Shown: piece by piece, positions 23,201 to 34,689 of the stretch
How the letters are laid out: the number at the start of each line of letters is the position of its first letter
How positions within the stretch are numbered: position 1 is the first letter of the stretch
Assembly (NCBI GenBank): GCA_933228675.1
Contig: OW121741.1
Location: 137,915,858-137,979,857, forward strand
DNA length: 64,000 bases
DNA from: Stomorhina lunata
Taxonomy: Eukaryota; Arthropoda; Insecta; Diptera; Rhiniidae
Direction: 5' to 3'
The notes under the pieces: model-generated
Told to the model about the DNA's origin: nothing
Seen by the model: the letters and a program-made list of their open reading frames with translations, nothing else
Database searches by the model: none
Position numbers and translations under genes: made by a program

Positions 23201-23989
23201 GCGCATAGATAAAGGTACCTACTACACAAAACAAGAACTACACAAAACAAGAGGTAGGGACGACCTACGCGCGTTTTCAAGGTTGACCAACACGTTTCTG
23301 ACATCATGAGATGTGTTGCTTTCAAATGAGACCAATACCAACACAGTAATCACTACCATCAGTGATGGTAGACCAAAGATGTATGTATTTAAATCTTTAA
23401 AATAGCTCTCCTCAACAAAATCCTTAGGTCACTTTCTATTTTGCACGTCACATAAGTATATGCGTTTTCGAAACCATTTTCTTACTCTGATTCGCGTTTG
23501 AGGAAAGGAAATATATGCAGATTTTCGAGCTTGATCATAAAAAGTACCTTTTTGTACAAAAATTAAGTTTTTCTTATTTTGCGAAATGATTTTTTTCTTT
23601 CAAGCATTAGTTCTTTTAGTTGGAAAAAATATTTCCTTTTTTTTACACAAAAAGTACCTTTTGTACAAAATTTAAGATAAAATGTTTCCCCTTTTCTTCT
23701 AGGTAAAACAGTTCTCCTTGAGTAAATGTTAACTCTGATGTAGAAAAGATATACAGTAAATTTTGAAAAAGTAGTCAGTTTGCCTCAGTACTTTTTTGAA
23801 TAAAAGTACTTTTCTGGATACTGGATACAGTAAATTTTGAATAAGTTGTCAGTTTGCCTCAAAAAGGTACTTTTTTGAATAAAAGTACTTTTCTGGACAA
23901 AAATGTTAAAATTTTCTATTAAGCAGAAGTTCTCTTTTTAAAGTGTTTGCTCTTAAAGTGCTCGTATTTCCATTTTCCCTCCATCCAAA
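23201..23989. other. Mixed spacer with further decayed TACAAAA motifs
   Basis: Includes a duplicated ACTACACAAAACAAGA (23220, 23238), a perfect palindrome CTACCATCA/TGATGGTAG (23354), and a tandem duplication of TACAGTAAATTTTGAA...AAAGTACTTTTCTGGA (23752 and 23828). No gene. Confidence 0.4.
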
Positions 23990-25270
23990 TCAGATTTTTA
24001 GTTGAAAAATTCTCTTTTTGGCCTTTTTGTACAGTTTGTAAAAATTTGTACAAAAAATACCCTTTTTGTACAAATATTATATTTTTTACAAAAATAAGCT
24101 TTTAGTACAAAACTACAATAATTTTCTAACAAAAATACTTTTTTTTTGGCACCATAAAACCCTTTTTGTATTAAAATACCCTTTTTGTTCAAAAATACCC
24201 TTGGTGTACAAAAATGCCCTTGGTGTACAAAAAATACCCTTTTGTGTACAAATATACTAATTGTACAAAAATACTAATTTTTTGCAAAAATATAATTTTT
24301 GTCCAAAAACACCTTTTTTGTCTACAAAAATACCCTTTTGTGTACTAAAATACCTTTGTTGTATAAAAATACGCTTTTCTTCAAGAATACTCTTTTTGTA
24401 AGAAATACCCTTTTTGTACCAAATATCCTTTTTGTACCAAATATCCTTTTTGTACAAATAATACCCTTTTTCTTCTATATACTCTTATTGTACAAAAATA
24501 CCCTTTCAGTACAAAAATATCATTCCTGTACAAAAATAACCTTTTGTGTACACAAATACCCATTTGTGTACTAAAATACTCTTTTTGTAAAAAATACCCT
24601 ATTTTGTACAATAATACACTTTTTGTACAAAAATACCCTTTTTCTACAAAATAGCATTTTTTAAAAAACATACTTTTTTTTTGTACAAAAATACCTTTTT
24701 TTACAAAAATACAATAATTTTGTGTAAAAATAACATTTTTTGTACAAAATATAATTTTTTGTACAAAACTACCATTTTTGTACAAAAATACCATTTTTTG
24801 TGCAAAAATACCCTTTTGGTACAAAAATATCGTTGTGTACAATTAATACTCTTTTTGTACAAAGATACCTTTTTTGCAAAAAAATACTCTTTTTGTATAA
24901 AAATACCCTTTTTGTACAAAAATACCCGTTTGTGTACAAAAAATACTCTTTTGCGTACAAATATACCCTTTTGTGCACAAAATTACACTTTTTTTTACAA
25001 AAATAACCGTTTTGTAGGAAAATATAATTTTTGTACAAAAACGCCCTTTCGTGTATAAAAATAGTCTTTTGTGTACAAAAATACCTTTTTAGCACAAAAA
25101 TGCTCTTTTAAACAAGAATACACTTTTTGTACGAAAATTTCCTTTTTTGTACAAAAATTCCCATCTAATACATCATTTTTGTACAAAAATAAAAATACCC
25201 TTTTTTGTACAATAGTACCTTTTTTGTACAAAAAACTCCCTTTTTGTACAAAAATGCTATTTTTATAAAA
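23990..25270. repeat. TTTTTGTACAAAAA minisatellite, ~20-bp units
   Basis: About 60 imperfect units of TTTTTGTACAAAAATACCC at 19-22 base spacing. The core TTTTTGTACAAAAA is a perfect palindrome, a layout parallel to the TTTTCTATAGAAAA arrays but with a different central tetranucleotide (GTAC instead of the CTATAG core) and a TACCC spacer. Frames on both strands rich in Tyr-Lys-Asn-Thr are repeat by-products. Confidence 0.85.
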
Positions 25271-25925
25271 TCTGGTCACCCCAATTATCTGTTTTATTTG
25301 TTGTTGTTGTCTTTCCACAATAGTCAGGTATTTAAATTAGCCTTTTTTGTAAATATTTTCTCAGACTAATGCCGTAAAGTAAACTTTATTTTCGTACCTA
25401 GGCGTTGCTTAAATATTTAATAAATTTTTTTTCTATAAAATTTTGTCAAAATTCTTGATTTCATTTTATTTACAATGTCACGGTTATTAAATGCCAATTA
25501 TGTTCAATAAATTTTTGATATTGTTTAATCAAGTGTTTTGTACAATAATTATTGGTTTTTTAAAAAATGTTGTTGTTATTAAAATTTATTAACTTATCAA
25601 TAAATGTTATCTACATGTGTCAAAAAAAAAAAAAAAAATATTGTAAATTTTATTGAACTAATTATTGATTAAATATTTATTTAAGGTTAAGTTTAAATAA
25701 TTATTTGTAGTTAAATAGTTAATAGATTCTATTGTTTATTATTTATTTAAACTGCATTTAATTTGTAGGTGTAAGATTTGTTGAGTTTAGTTAATTATTT
25801 AATTATTTTTTGTGATTTTATTATTCATATTATTTATGAGGTTTTAATAAAATTTATTTGATTTTGATATCACAGATAATATTTTAATTATTTTAATCTT
25901 ATTTAAATAAAAGCCTAATTTTTAA
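25271..25925. other. AT-rich DNA left of the Visitor-like element
   Basis: Very AT-rich with TTTAATTATT-type low complexity. Nothing else recognised. Confidence 0.5.
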
Positions 25926-25927
25926 TA

Positions 25928-27231
25928 ATGGGTGTTTTTTTTAGAGGTATAAAACTTCGAATTGAAATAAAACACAAGAAAATCGTTTTAATGTCCATCA
26001 ATTTGGCTTTATTGGAAGGATAATTTTATGCCATTAATGTTTAAATATGATTTCGGGCATGTGGCCGCCACGGCTGGCTCGAATAAAACCAATTCTACAG
26101 GTCCAATTTTCAACTACTTTTTCGAGCATATGGGGCCGTATGTTGGCAATAACGCCACGAATGTTGGCTTCCAAGTCCCCTAACGTTTCTGGTTTGTTGG
26201 CGTAGACGAGCGACTTCACATATCCCCAAAGAAAATAATCCAGTGGTGTCAAATCGCACGATCTTGGTGGCCAATTGACAGGTCCATTCCGCGAAATTAT
26301 CCGCTCATCGAATGTTTCCTTCAATAAATCAATTGTGACGTGCGCTGTGTGGCATGTAGCGCCATCTTGTTGGAACCACAACTCATCCACATTCATGCCA
26401 TCCAATTGGGGAACAAAATAGTCGGTTATCATGGCTCTATACCGGTCTTCATTTATGGTAACTGACTCTCCAGCATTATTTCGGAAGAAGTATGGCCCAA
26501 TGACTCCACCAGCCCATAGAGCACACCAAACAGCCAGTTTTTGTGGATGTAATGGCGTCTCAAGGGTCTCATGTGGATTCTCTTCACTCCAAATGCGGCA
26601 ATTTTGCTTGTTGACGTAGCCATTCAACCAAAAATAAGCCTCATCACTGAACAAAATTTTGCGATGAAAATCAGCATCGAGATCAATCTCATTTTCGGCC
26701 CATACACCAAAATCACGACGCATTGCATGGTCTCGCGGCTTTAATTCTTGCACAAGCTGGATATTGTGAGGTCGCAAGCCAAGATCTTTGCGCAAAATCT
26801 TCCATAAAGTTGATGAACAAAGCTCCAATTGCTGTGCACGGTGGCGAATCGATTCATTCGGGTCCTCTTCAACACTTTGCTCTACAGCGGCAATTGTTTC
26901 TTCGGTGCGCACTGTTCGACGTCGCTGCGGATGCGTATTATCACATAGAGTAAACGTAGTGCGAAAACGATCCATGGTTAACCGAATTAATTGCTCTGAT
27001 GGACGATTATGTCGACCATAAAATGGACGGAGCTTGCGGTAAACTTCGCGAACTGAACCATTATTTTCTAAATAATTTTGCACGATTTGCAAACGTTGTT
27101 CTTTTGTCAACCTGTTCATGATGAAATGGCAAACCAAACTAAATATTAATCACTTGACAGCTGACAAAATGGCCGCCAGTTAAAAAAGTGATGCCAACTT
27201 AAAGTTCTATACCTCAATAAAAAACACCCGA
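25928..27231 (-). mobile_element. Visitor-like (DD41D) IS630/Tc1/mariner element, apparently complete
   Basis: 1304-bp element flanked by TA on both sides (25926-25927, 27232-27233), the target duplication of this superfamily. The terminal inverted repeats are GGGTGTTTTTT..AGGTATA.AAC on the left and, inverted, GGGTGTTTTTTATTGAGGTATAG.. on the right. A single uninterrupted transposase gene occupies the inside. Its base composition is far higher in GC than the neighbourhood, so it is a recent arrival compared with the decayed surroundings. Confidence 0.9.
26034..27119 (-). CDS. DD41D transposase of the Visitor type
   Basis: 361 codons from MNRLTKEQRLQIV; an in-frame ATG 18 bases upstream is open but adds residues not expected in the family. 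Residues ~1-60 form the first helix-turn-helix, with HPQRRRTVRTEE (63-74) as the linker, and ~75-125 the second (IRHRAQQLELCSSTLWKILR). The DDE/D domain follows: D159 in KILFSDEAYF, D252 in LWFQQDGATCHTAH and D294 in RSCDLTPLDYFLWGYVK. There are 41 residues between the second and third aspartates, which defines DD41D. The protein ends GGHMPEIIFKH. It would cut and paste its own element at TA sites by binding the terminal repeats. The full length, with all three catalytic aspartates and no stop or frameshift, makes it potentially active; activity itself is inference. Confidence 0.92.
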   Translation of the reverse strand: MNRLTKEQRLQIVQNYLENNGSVREVYRKLRPFYGRHNRPSEQLIRLTMDRFRTTFTLCDNTHPQRRRTVRTEETIAAVEQSVEEDPNESIRHRAQQLELCSSTLWKILRKDLGLRPHNIQLVQELKPRDHAMRRDFGVWAENEIDLDADFHRKILFSDEAYFWLNGYVNKQNCRIWSEENPHETLETPLHPQKLAVWCALWAGGVIGPYFFRNNAGESVTINEDRYRAMITDYFVPQLDGMNVDELWFQQDGATCHTAHVTIDLLKETFDERIISRNGPVNWPPRSCDLTPLDYFLWGYVKSLVYANKPETLGDLEANIRGVIANIRPHMLEKVVENWTCRIGFIRASRGGHMPEIIFKH

Positions 27232-27233
27232 TA

Positions 27234-28359
27234 TTTTGTGGGTTAAATATTTTTATTTGATTCCCATTTGAGTGTTTCTGGTATTTAAATGATTGCGAAA
27301 GTCCATTGACTTTTATGCAAAAATTTTTCTTTTCTTTTTTAAAAATAAAACAATTTTATATATTGTTTAATTTTGAATATACAGTTTATCTATTGGGTGG
27401 GATAAAAAGTAGAAGAATGCTGTGAATATTTCATTAAAACATACACAAAGAAAATATGAACAGAAAAAACACACATAGAAATTCTTTATGTCATTTTAAA
27501 CCACACTTCGTTTGGCTGTCCTTTTCTAGCTCTAAACAAAGCTGTCAATTAAATAATCCAAACCGATAGTTGGTTAAAAATAAGTTTTTAATGGAAAATC
27601 AAAATTTTATCCCAAAGTCATCCTTTAAGATGATTTATAGAAAGAACTCCTTCCATATCAATTCATTAATACTTCAACTATTTAAAATCGAGGTTCTATT
27701 CTTATAATAATAGCGAAAAATCTATGATTAAGTGATTCTGTGTTTTCCTTACAATTTTCTTGGACATACCTACTCTTTATCGGACTCATTGAATATAGCC
27801 AGCCAAAGTACATATTTTTTTTTAAAGTCTAAAAATATATAATGAGTCAGTCTTTATTTTCGTCTTATCAGTTTTAATTTAAATAAAAAATTTAAATATA
27901 TACAGGAAGGAAGAATCTTCAAGAGTGATGAAATGTTAATAATGAAAAAAAAAAACTTGTCTGGCTAAACGTGAAAGTGATAAAAATGAAAGCCTTTACT
28001 TTAACTAAGTTTGAAAGCTCTTCTTACATTCTTTGAACTATCGATAAATTGACCCATAGAAAGTTTCGGGAAGTAAGATGAAAGGATAAACCAATAGTGT
28101 ACCCTATGCTTTAAAACTCTTTACGAAAGGTTTAAAGGCTGTTATACGGATCGAGCTTTGAAAAGTTCATTGAGTTAGCGATGTCCCTTTGTCTGTTTAA
28201 GCTTTAAAAGCCCTGGAAGACTGATAAGAATTGTATACCATATTTAGGAAAATCCACCTAAGAACGTGAAAAAAAAATCCGGAATTTAGAAAAAAAAAAA
28301 AAAAAAATAATAATTCTGAAAGTTAACCCTCACAAAACAACGCAAACTTATTCAAAAGC
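27234..28359. other. AT-rich DNA, no gene recognised
   Basis: No open frame, array or terminal repeat of note. The base composition drops back to background just outside the transposon. Confidence 0.4.
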
Positions 28360-28450
28360 ATTCCTGTACAAAATTTTCAGTACAAAGTGTGGTTTTTTGG
28401 GTAATTTCTGACAACTTCGGACTTTTTTGGGTAGTTTCGTTAGAGTACGG
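28360..28450. repeat. Short dispersed repeat shared with 31440-31535
   Basis: GGGTAATTTCTGACAACTTCGGACTTTTTTGGGTAGTTTCGT corresponds to GGGTAACTTCAGAC..TTTAGGTAGTTTCGT at 31489, with the same following (G)TACGG..(G)AA motif. Direct orientation. No element ends found. Confidence 0.4.
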
Positions 28451-28559
28451 AAACAAACATTATATTTTAAATGCCATTAAACCTGGATCAGAAAGGGAAA
28501 AATTTTCATCAAATATTGATAAATAAGAAGTCAACTTTTACGAAGATAACATAACTAGG

Positions 28560-28800
28560 AGTAGGCAGCCTATACCACCAGAAGCCGATTAATTTTTTTA
28601 ATTTTCGTTAATACCACGATCATTAACAAAACTCGTGGAAATGAGTATTAAAATCATTCAGTTAGAATTTGGATGTTAACAAAATAGCCAAGAGGCAAAT
28701 TAAAATCCAATTTATGGCAACAAAAAACATGGTTCGAGAGAACAAAGAAATACTCGTATAACATCGAACATTGTTGCCACGACACTATTACTTTTGTAAA
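28560..28800 (-). repeat. Non-satellite flank shared with 4230-4525 (inverted)
   Basis: Reverse-complement counterpart of 4230-4525: ACCACCAGAAGCCG at its left limit through ATGGTTCGAGAGAACAAAGA to ATTGTTGCCACGACACT at its right. The array follows on the corresponding side. Confidence 0.7.
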
Positions 28801-28809
28801 CATTGGGAT

Positions 28810-30300
28810 AAATATAAAATTTTTCGATAAAAAATATTTTTCTGTAAAAATTTTCGATAAAAATTTTTTTATATCAAAAAATTTTCAAATCTTCTATAGA
28901 AACATGTTTGATAAAAAAAAATTTTTGATAAAATAATTTTCTATAGAAAAATTTTTATTAAAAAAATTTTTATAGAAAAATTTTTGATAAAAAAATTTTT
29001 TATAGAAAAATTTTTGATAAAAAAATTTTCTAAAGAAAAATGTTTGATAAAAAAATTTTCTATAGAAAAATTTTTGATAAAAAAATTTTCTGTAGAAAAT
29101 TTTTTGATAAACAAATTTTCTATAGAAAATTTTTTGATAAACAAATTTTCTATAGAAAAATTTTTGACAAAAAAATTTTCTATAGAAAAATTTTTGATAA
29201 AAAAAATTTCTATAGAAAAATTTTTGATAAATAAATTTTCTATAGAAAAATTTTTGATAAAAAAATTTTCTATAGAAAAATTTTTGATAAAAAAATTTTC
29301 TATAGAAAAATTTTTGATAAAAAAATTTTCTATAGAAAAATTTTTGATAAAAAAATTTTCTATAGAAAAATGTTTGATAAAAAAAAATTTCTATAGAAAA
29401 TTTTTTGATAAATAAATTTTCTATAGAAAAATTTTTGATAAAAAAATTTTCTATAGAAAAATCTTTGATAAAAAAATTTTCTATAGAAAATTTTTTGATA
29501 AATAAATTTTCTATAGAAAAATTTTTGATAAAAAAATTTTCTATAGAAAAATTTTTGATAAAAAAATTTTCGATAGAAAAATTTTTGATAAAAAAATGTT
29601 CTATAGAAAAATTTTTGATAAAAAAACTTTCCATAGAAAAATTCTTGATAAAAAAATTTTCTATAGAAAAATTCTTGACAAAAAAATTTTCTATAGAAAA
29701 AATATTTTATAGAAAAATTTTCGATAAAAAAATTTTCTATAGAAAAATTTTTGATAAAAAAATTTTCTATATAAAAATTTTTGATAAAAAAATTTCTATA
29801 GAAAAATTTTCGATAAAAAAATTTTCTATAGAAAAATTTTTGATAAAAAAATTTTCTATAGAAAAATTTTTGATAAAAAATTTTCTATAGAAAAATTTTT
29901 GATCAAAAAATTTTCTATAGAAAAATTTTTGATAAAAAAAATTTCTATAGAAAAATTTTTGATAAAAAAATTTTCTATAGAAAAATTTTTGATAAAAAAA
30001 TTTTCTATAGAAAAAATTTTGATAAAAAAATTTTCGGTAGAAAAATTTTTGATAAAAAAATGTTCTATAGAAAAATTTTTGATAAAAAAACTTTCCATAG
30101 AAAAATTTTTGATAAAAAAATTTTCTATAGAAACATTTTTGATAAAAAAATTTTCTATAGAAACATTTTTGATAAAAAAATTTTCTATAGAAACATTTTT
30201 GATAAAAAAATTTTCTATAAAAACATTTTTGATAAAAAAATTTTCGATAGAAAAATTTTTGATAAAAAAATTTTCTATAGAAACATTTTTGATAAAAAAT
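28810..30300. repeat. TTTTCTATAGAAAA minisatellite, 30-bp units
   Basis: About 48 units of TTTTCTATAGAAAAATTTTT GATAAAAAAA, homogeneous in the centre. Variant units recur in order: ATGTTCTATAG then ACTTTCCATAG occur at 29596 and again at 30060, 464 bases apart, so a block of ~15 units was duplicated. Long open frames on both strands (e.g. 28894-29634) follow from the 30-bp period and are not genes. Confidence 0.92.
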
Positions 30301-31435
30301 CTCTAAAGCGACTTGGCAGATTTCGTGAAATCGACTAAAACATAAAGTTGTTCTCCAATTTCGGTTTTTATATTAACACATTTTTCAAAAACATGTTTTT
30401 CGGAAAAAAAATTATATCTCGAAAACTAAAGCTTACTCGGAAAAGTCAATATCATTTTCGGATTTAACAGAACAACGTCATCTAGAGTTGGTTAACAAAT
30501 CTCATGTCGCAAAATCTTGTTGACCTGTATAATAGATTAATATACAAAGTTTAAAGACATTGGCTTAAAAAATTTGTTGGAGTATTTTATTTGTACATTT
30601 GGTTCAAACTACTACTATTGACTAAACGGCCGATTGCAGAAGGTTTCAAGCTATAGCTTGATATAGAAATACTCAAATATGTATTTTATTTGTATGGTGG
30701 GGGAAACTTCCCCTGAACCGATCCTAAAACAGTTGGTCCCAACTATTTCAAAAAAGCGTTTATAGAAGGTTTCTCCTCTAATTTTGTCCAAAGTGCCAAA
30801 AGCATTTAGTCATCCGCCTAGCATGCCAGGGGTTCCAAGTTCGATTCTCGGCCAGACCCACTTGAAAAAATTAATTTTCGAAAAAAAGCGGCCACTGGCT
30901 ATTAAGTGTTAAAACGTAGGTCCCTTTCAATGAGTTTAAAAATAGAATCGGTGGGAATTATGTATGTATGTTTTAAAATTTCTAGCTGCTTTAGTTTATC
31001 ACATATTCACCCTATATTTCGACACAAAATAAAGCCCATTCTTTCCTTAGGGTAAAACTCTTATCTACATTAAAAATTTTATTTAAATTGGTTGATCCGT
31101 TAAGACGTGATTGATTTTTGACATAGAGCAACTGAATACTTGAAACACATTTTACCGATTTTGGTCCGTTTTTTGGTCCGTTTTATTACTTTCTAGGTGA
31201 GTTCGGACAAATGAGAGTAATTTATTAGTTACTCTCTTAAACAAGAAAACTTATACAGAAGCACTTAAATGCAAAAAACCAAAATTAAGGTCCACTGTTG
31301 TTGTATTTAATTTTTAATAAAAAGTTTTCAAACAATTTTTTGTTTTTAATTGATATTTATTTGTTTTCAAAACTTACTCAAAGAAAAAGTCTGTGTAGTT
31401 TTAATTAAGAGAGGAAACGAAGTTACTCTCTCAAT
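30301..31435. other. Unassigned DNA with a tRNA-like relic
   Basis: Includes GTCCGTTTTTTGGTCCGTTTT (31164) and ACTCTC-rich segments. The tRNA-like relic is listed separately. No coding frame recognised. Confidence 0.4.
30795..30870 (+). other. tRNA-like relic with CCTAGCA anticodon-like loop
   Basis: CGCCTAGCATGCCAGGGG is followed by AGTTCGATTCTCGG, which resembles an anticodon arm with AGC and a B box (GTTCGATTC). No good A box or acceptor stem. The same CCTAGCA motif occurs in the tRNA-like block of the CCCAG elements, but the rest differs. Confidence 0.4.
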
Positions 31436-33534
31436 TTAGTAAAGACTTAAACCAAAACATAAAACGAGAACAAAATTTGATGAGTTTTGGGTAACTTCAG
31501 ACTGGTTTAGGTAGTTTCGTAGTCTTACGGGAATAAAACTTTTGATAGCTCTTGCAATTTTAAAATGTTCACAGTTTATAGGACAATTTTCAAAAAAATT
31601 TAGATATTTATGGAAAAACTTTATGAAAAATTGTTTCAATGGATATGCGTATTTAAAACAAATTTTGACTTGTTTATTGTTAACTAAAATCATTTAATAA
31701 CTGACCTTTAATTTGTTTAAAATTGGTAAACACGAAGACTATTTATGGGCAGATATCAAGCGTTACTAACGAATCCAATCAAAAATAAAATAATCGTTAA
31801 TAATGAAAAATGGGTAAATAATGTTATTAAATTATTAAAACCATTAAACCCACAAAATTTGCGAAAAACATCATTAAATGTTGAGAGCAATTAACAAAGA
31901 ATAATAAACCAATATTAATAATATCATAAAAAAGCCATAATTCAAAATGCGAAATTTTCCCTAAATGTCATGTCACGTGACCCCATAAAAATTGACAATG
32001 TTTTCGATAAAGTTCAGACAAATTGACATAAATATTTATTGTTATTTAAACAAACTTGAAAAGAATTGGGTTATAGCATCAACTAGTAAATATTTGAACT
32101 AATTTTGAGTCAAAATACTTGTATATCAAATTTCGCAAGTCTTTATCTTTATTTAGACAGAGTGACTGAGTAGAGTGCAAAAATTGACTGTCTCAAAAGC
32201 CAATTTGTTGAAATTAAAAAAAATATATAGTTATTATTTCGAATTTGTTAACATTTTAATATTGAAATGACATTAACAAAACTCTTGTGATAAATAACTT
32301 TTCAAGTAATTTAACAAACAAAAATGAAATTTAATGAAAATGAATTATTTAATGATTTTTTCCTTTAAAAAAAGATTAAAAAAAAGTACGAATGTCAAGT
32401 GGCCCTTGATATTTTATTGTTGATATTTGTTAAATTTGTATTATTTTATTATGGCTTAGAATGAATTCACGCAATTGTTTGTCACTTTTTAGTCGATAGA
32501 CGTCATTAATAATTTTTAAACAAATAACAAGTGTCCAAAATTTAATTTTCTTTTATATGACGCTTCATCTGATAATCTCAAGCACTTGTTGGCTGTCCAA
32601 ATTAAGACTTTAAAGAGATCCATGTTTGCTGATATTTTTATGGGAGTTCATAAATTTCACAATTTAATTTTTTTTGAACATGCGTCAAAATTTGCGACAT
32701 TTACAGATAAGATAGATTTATTTTTAAATTTTTTTATACTTTTGATTTAATATGTTAATTTTTGTCATATGTTTCTAGAATTAAAAAAATAATTGACATT
32801 GGAAATCCAAATCGTGTGTATTTTGGAGATCAGACATCAAAATTTGACTTTTCGTATTAACTATGGCAAAATATAAAAATGCAGTGCACAGTGACATTTT
32901 CGACTTCAAGATTTAAATTTATTTATGTCATTTCCGTCAAAAGTATCAATATGAGAGCTATTGTTTAATGTGAATTAAATTGTTTATCGAAATAAAGACT
33001 TATATATATATATGCATATATGCAAAGTTTTAGCAAAAAAAGCAATAATCTTTAGAGCAATGAACTTAGCCCCTAGATGCCGAGCACCGGCAACATCAAT
33101 TTCAGTTGTAAAGTGTTGAATATTATAAAGATTTATCTTTTCTTTTCACCACCACTTTTGGCTACTCTACTATCCGCTTTCCAAAGAAGGTAAGACAGAG
33201 TGTTACTTCTCTGTTTTTCTCCCTTTGTCTATTAGCTAACTAATAAAAAACTGATTTAAAGTTAGTTGAAAAGTCAGGCAAGGTTTTCTTAGTTTCTTTA
33301 TTTGTAAAATCACCAATACATTTATATTTTCTAGGTTCTCTTTTTGCCTACTACGTCTTTAGAATTATAAGCGTTTTTGCGATTTTTAGGAAATTTTAAT
33401 AACTTCTGAAAGTATGTCTTGTATAGTAGATATGGTCAAGTACGGACTTATTCCAGAAAATAATTATGTTGGTTGCCTTAAGCAATTTTTATGCTGAATT
33501 TTATAAGAAAAATAAATAAATTTGTTAAATTTTA
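31436..33534. other. AT-rich DNA, no gene recognised
   Basis: Apart from the short repeat at 31485-31535, no array, TIR element or domain was found. The 85-codon minus frame at 31436-31693 overlaps that repeat and has no recognisable domain. Confidence 0.4.
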
Positions 33535-33700
33535 CTATGGTAGAGAACTGCCAGGAAAGCAGTTCTATGGGAGGTACCCGAATAAATGATCCGACTTGGT
33601 CCAGAGACATTTCTCTGTACCAAAGGAAATGGTCCTGGCAAATTTCATTAAATTATCTAAAAAGTTAAGATCAGAGTATGAACAGAAACGAAACCTTTTG
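33535..33700. repeat. Possible fragment of the TACCCTTCACC-family repeat
   Basis: AGAACTGCCAGGAAAGCAGTTCTATGGGAGGTA..ATGATCCGACTTGGTCC is a phrasing I associate with this fly repeat family; it includes an 8-bp hairpin AGAACTGC/GCAGTTCT. Attribution is from memory of the pattern, without alignment to the other copies here. Confidence 0.3.
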
Positions 33701-33836
33701 CAAACGTTTGTAGAATATAAAGACAGATTTAGCTTTACTTAAATCGTTTTGTCCCATTAACCAAATAAACACATTCATTTGAAAGCCAAAGTGCAAAAAA
33801 ACAAACAGTATTTTTTTTGCTCATTTTCTTTGCTTC

Positions 33837-33968
33837 AGTTTACCATACCAATCGAACGTCTAAGTACAAAACAGCCTCAGAAACGTTTCCGAATAGTTCG
33901 TTTTGGATTAAGTATCACAGAACGCCGACTGTCGTCAATACGTTTAGCCTTTTATGATTTTTCGAATG
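33837..33968 (+). promoter_or_regulatory. Candidate first exon: initiator to splice donor
   Basis: TTCAGTTT (A at 33837) fits the arthropod initiator TCAGTT, with CGAACGTCTAAG about 17 bases downstream resembling the MTE motif. The next ~130 bases are GC-richer than the flanks and end at AATG|GTGAGTAAAA, an excellent splice donor. No TATA box is seen. A frame is open across it (33779-33976) but shows no known domain. If real it would be a 5' UTR exon of a plus-strand gene whose next exon is downstream; none was identified. Confidence 0.3.
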
Positions 33969-34689
33969 GTGAGTAAAAGTCGCTTTTTGTTGCAGGAATT
34001 GCTTTTGCAAAACTGTTGATTAACAACGCCAAGAAAAATTAAATAGGATCAAATCACTTAGCAAACGTTTTCGAAATGTTTTTGTTCTGAGTTTTACGGT
34101 TTTGCTCCCTTTGTTTTTCTTTCTAGCTGAGTAAGCTTAAATAGCACTCGTATTCCGTTCGGGTATCATTATTTTTATTTTGTTTCTATTTTGCTCACTA
34201 TAAAAACAGAATTAAAAGAAATTCAAATGTTTTGTTTGTCTTCATACTCTGATTGAGATCCAAACCAGCCATCCAGCCGGATGAACATTGTAAAAACGAT
34301 TTAGAAAGTGAATCTGAGTCGATTTATATACTTAAAGATATACATATGTATGTATGCCTGTGATTATGAACGGTATAAACACACCCGCTGTATAATGGAT
34401 TTTAGTATTTGTCAGTATTTATATATTTTATATAAAAAACTGAAAAATTTCCCATAAAATTGCTTGCATTGCAGTATGAAGTTGTGGCAAATAAAACCAA
34501 ACATTTTTGAAACTAGGCACGATAAATACAGAAATTTACATAACGGGGTGCCTTCAAAAAGGGCTTGAATCTTTGGTATTCAAAGTAAATTGTCATAATT
34601 TATAACAGAAGAGTCGAATCTATCCAACTGCCCAGAACTTCGGAAGGTGAAAAGTTAATAGGCTCTTGCAGAAAAAGAATTAAAGAACA
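33969..34689. other. Unassigned DNA downstream of the candidate exon
   Basis: No gene or repeat recognised. Composition slightly less AT-rich than average. Confidence 0.35.

Noticed and set aside
24066..25318. Overlapping Tyr/Lys/Asn/Phe-rich frames at 24-25.3 kb on both strands
   Set aside because: By-products of the TTTTTGTACAAAAA array; they overlap on opposite strands and have no domain.
26431..27021. Short plus-strand frames opposite the Visitor transposase
   Set aside because: Antisense shadows of the real gene; no domain.
28810..30300. CRISPR-like array
   Set aside because: No unique spacers; units are contiguous and the genome is plainly eukaryotic.
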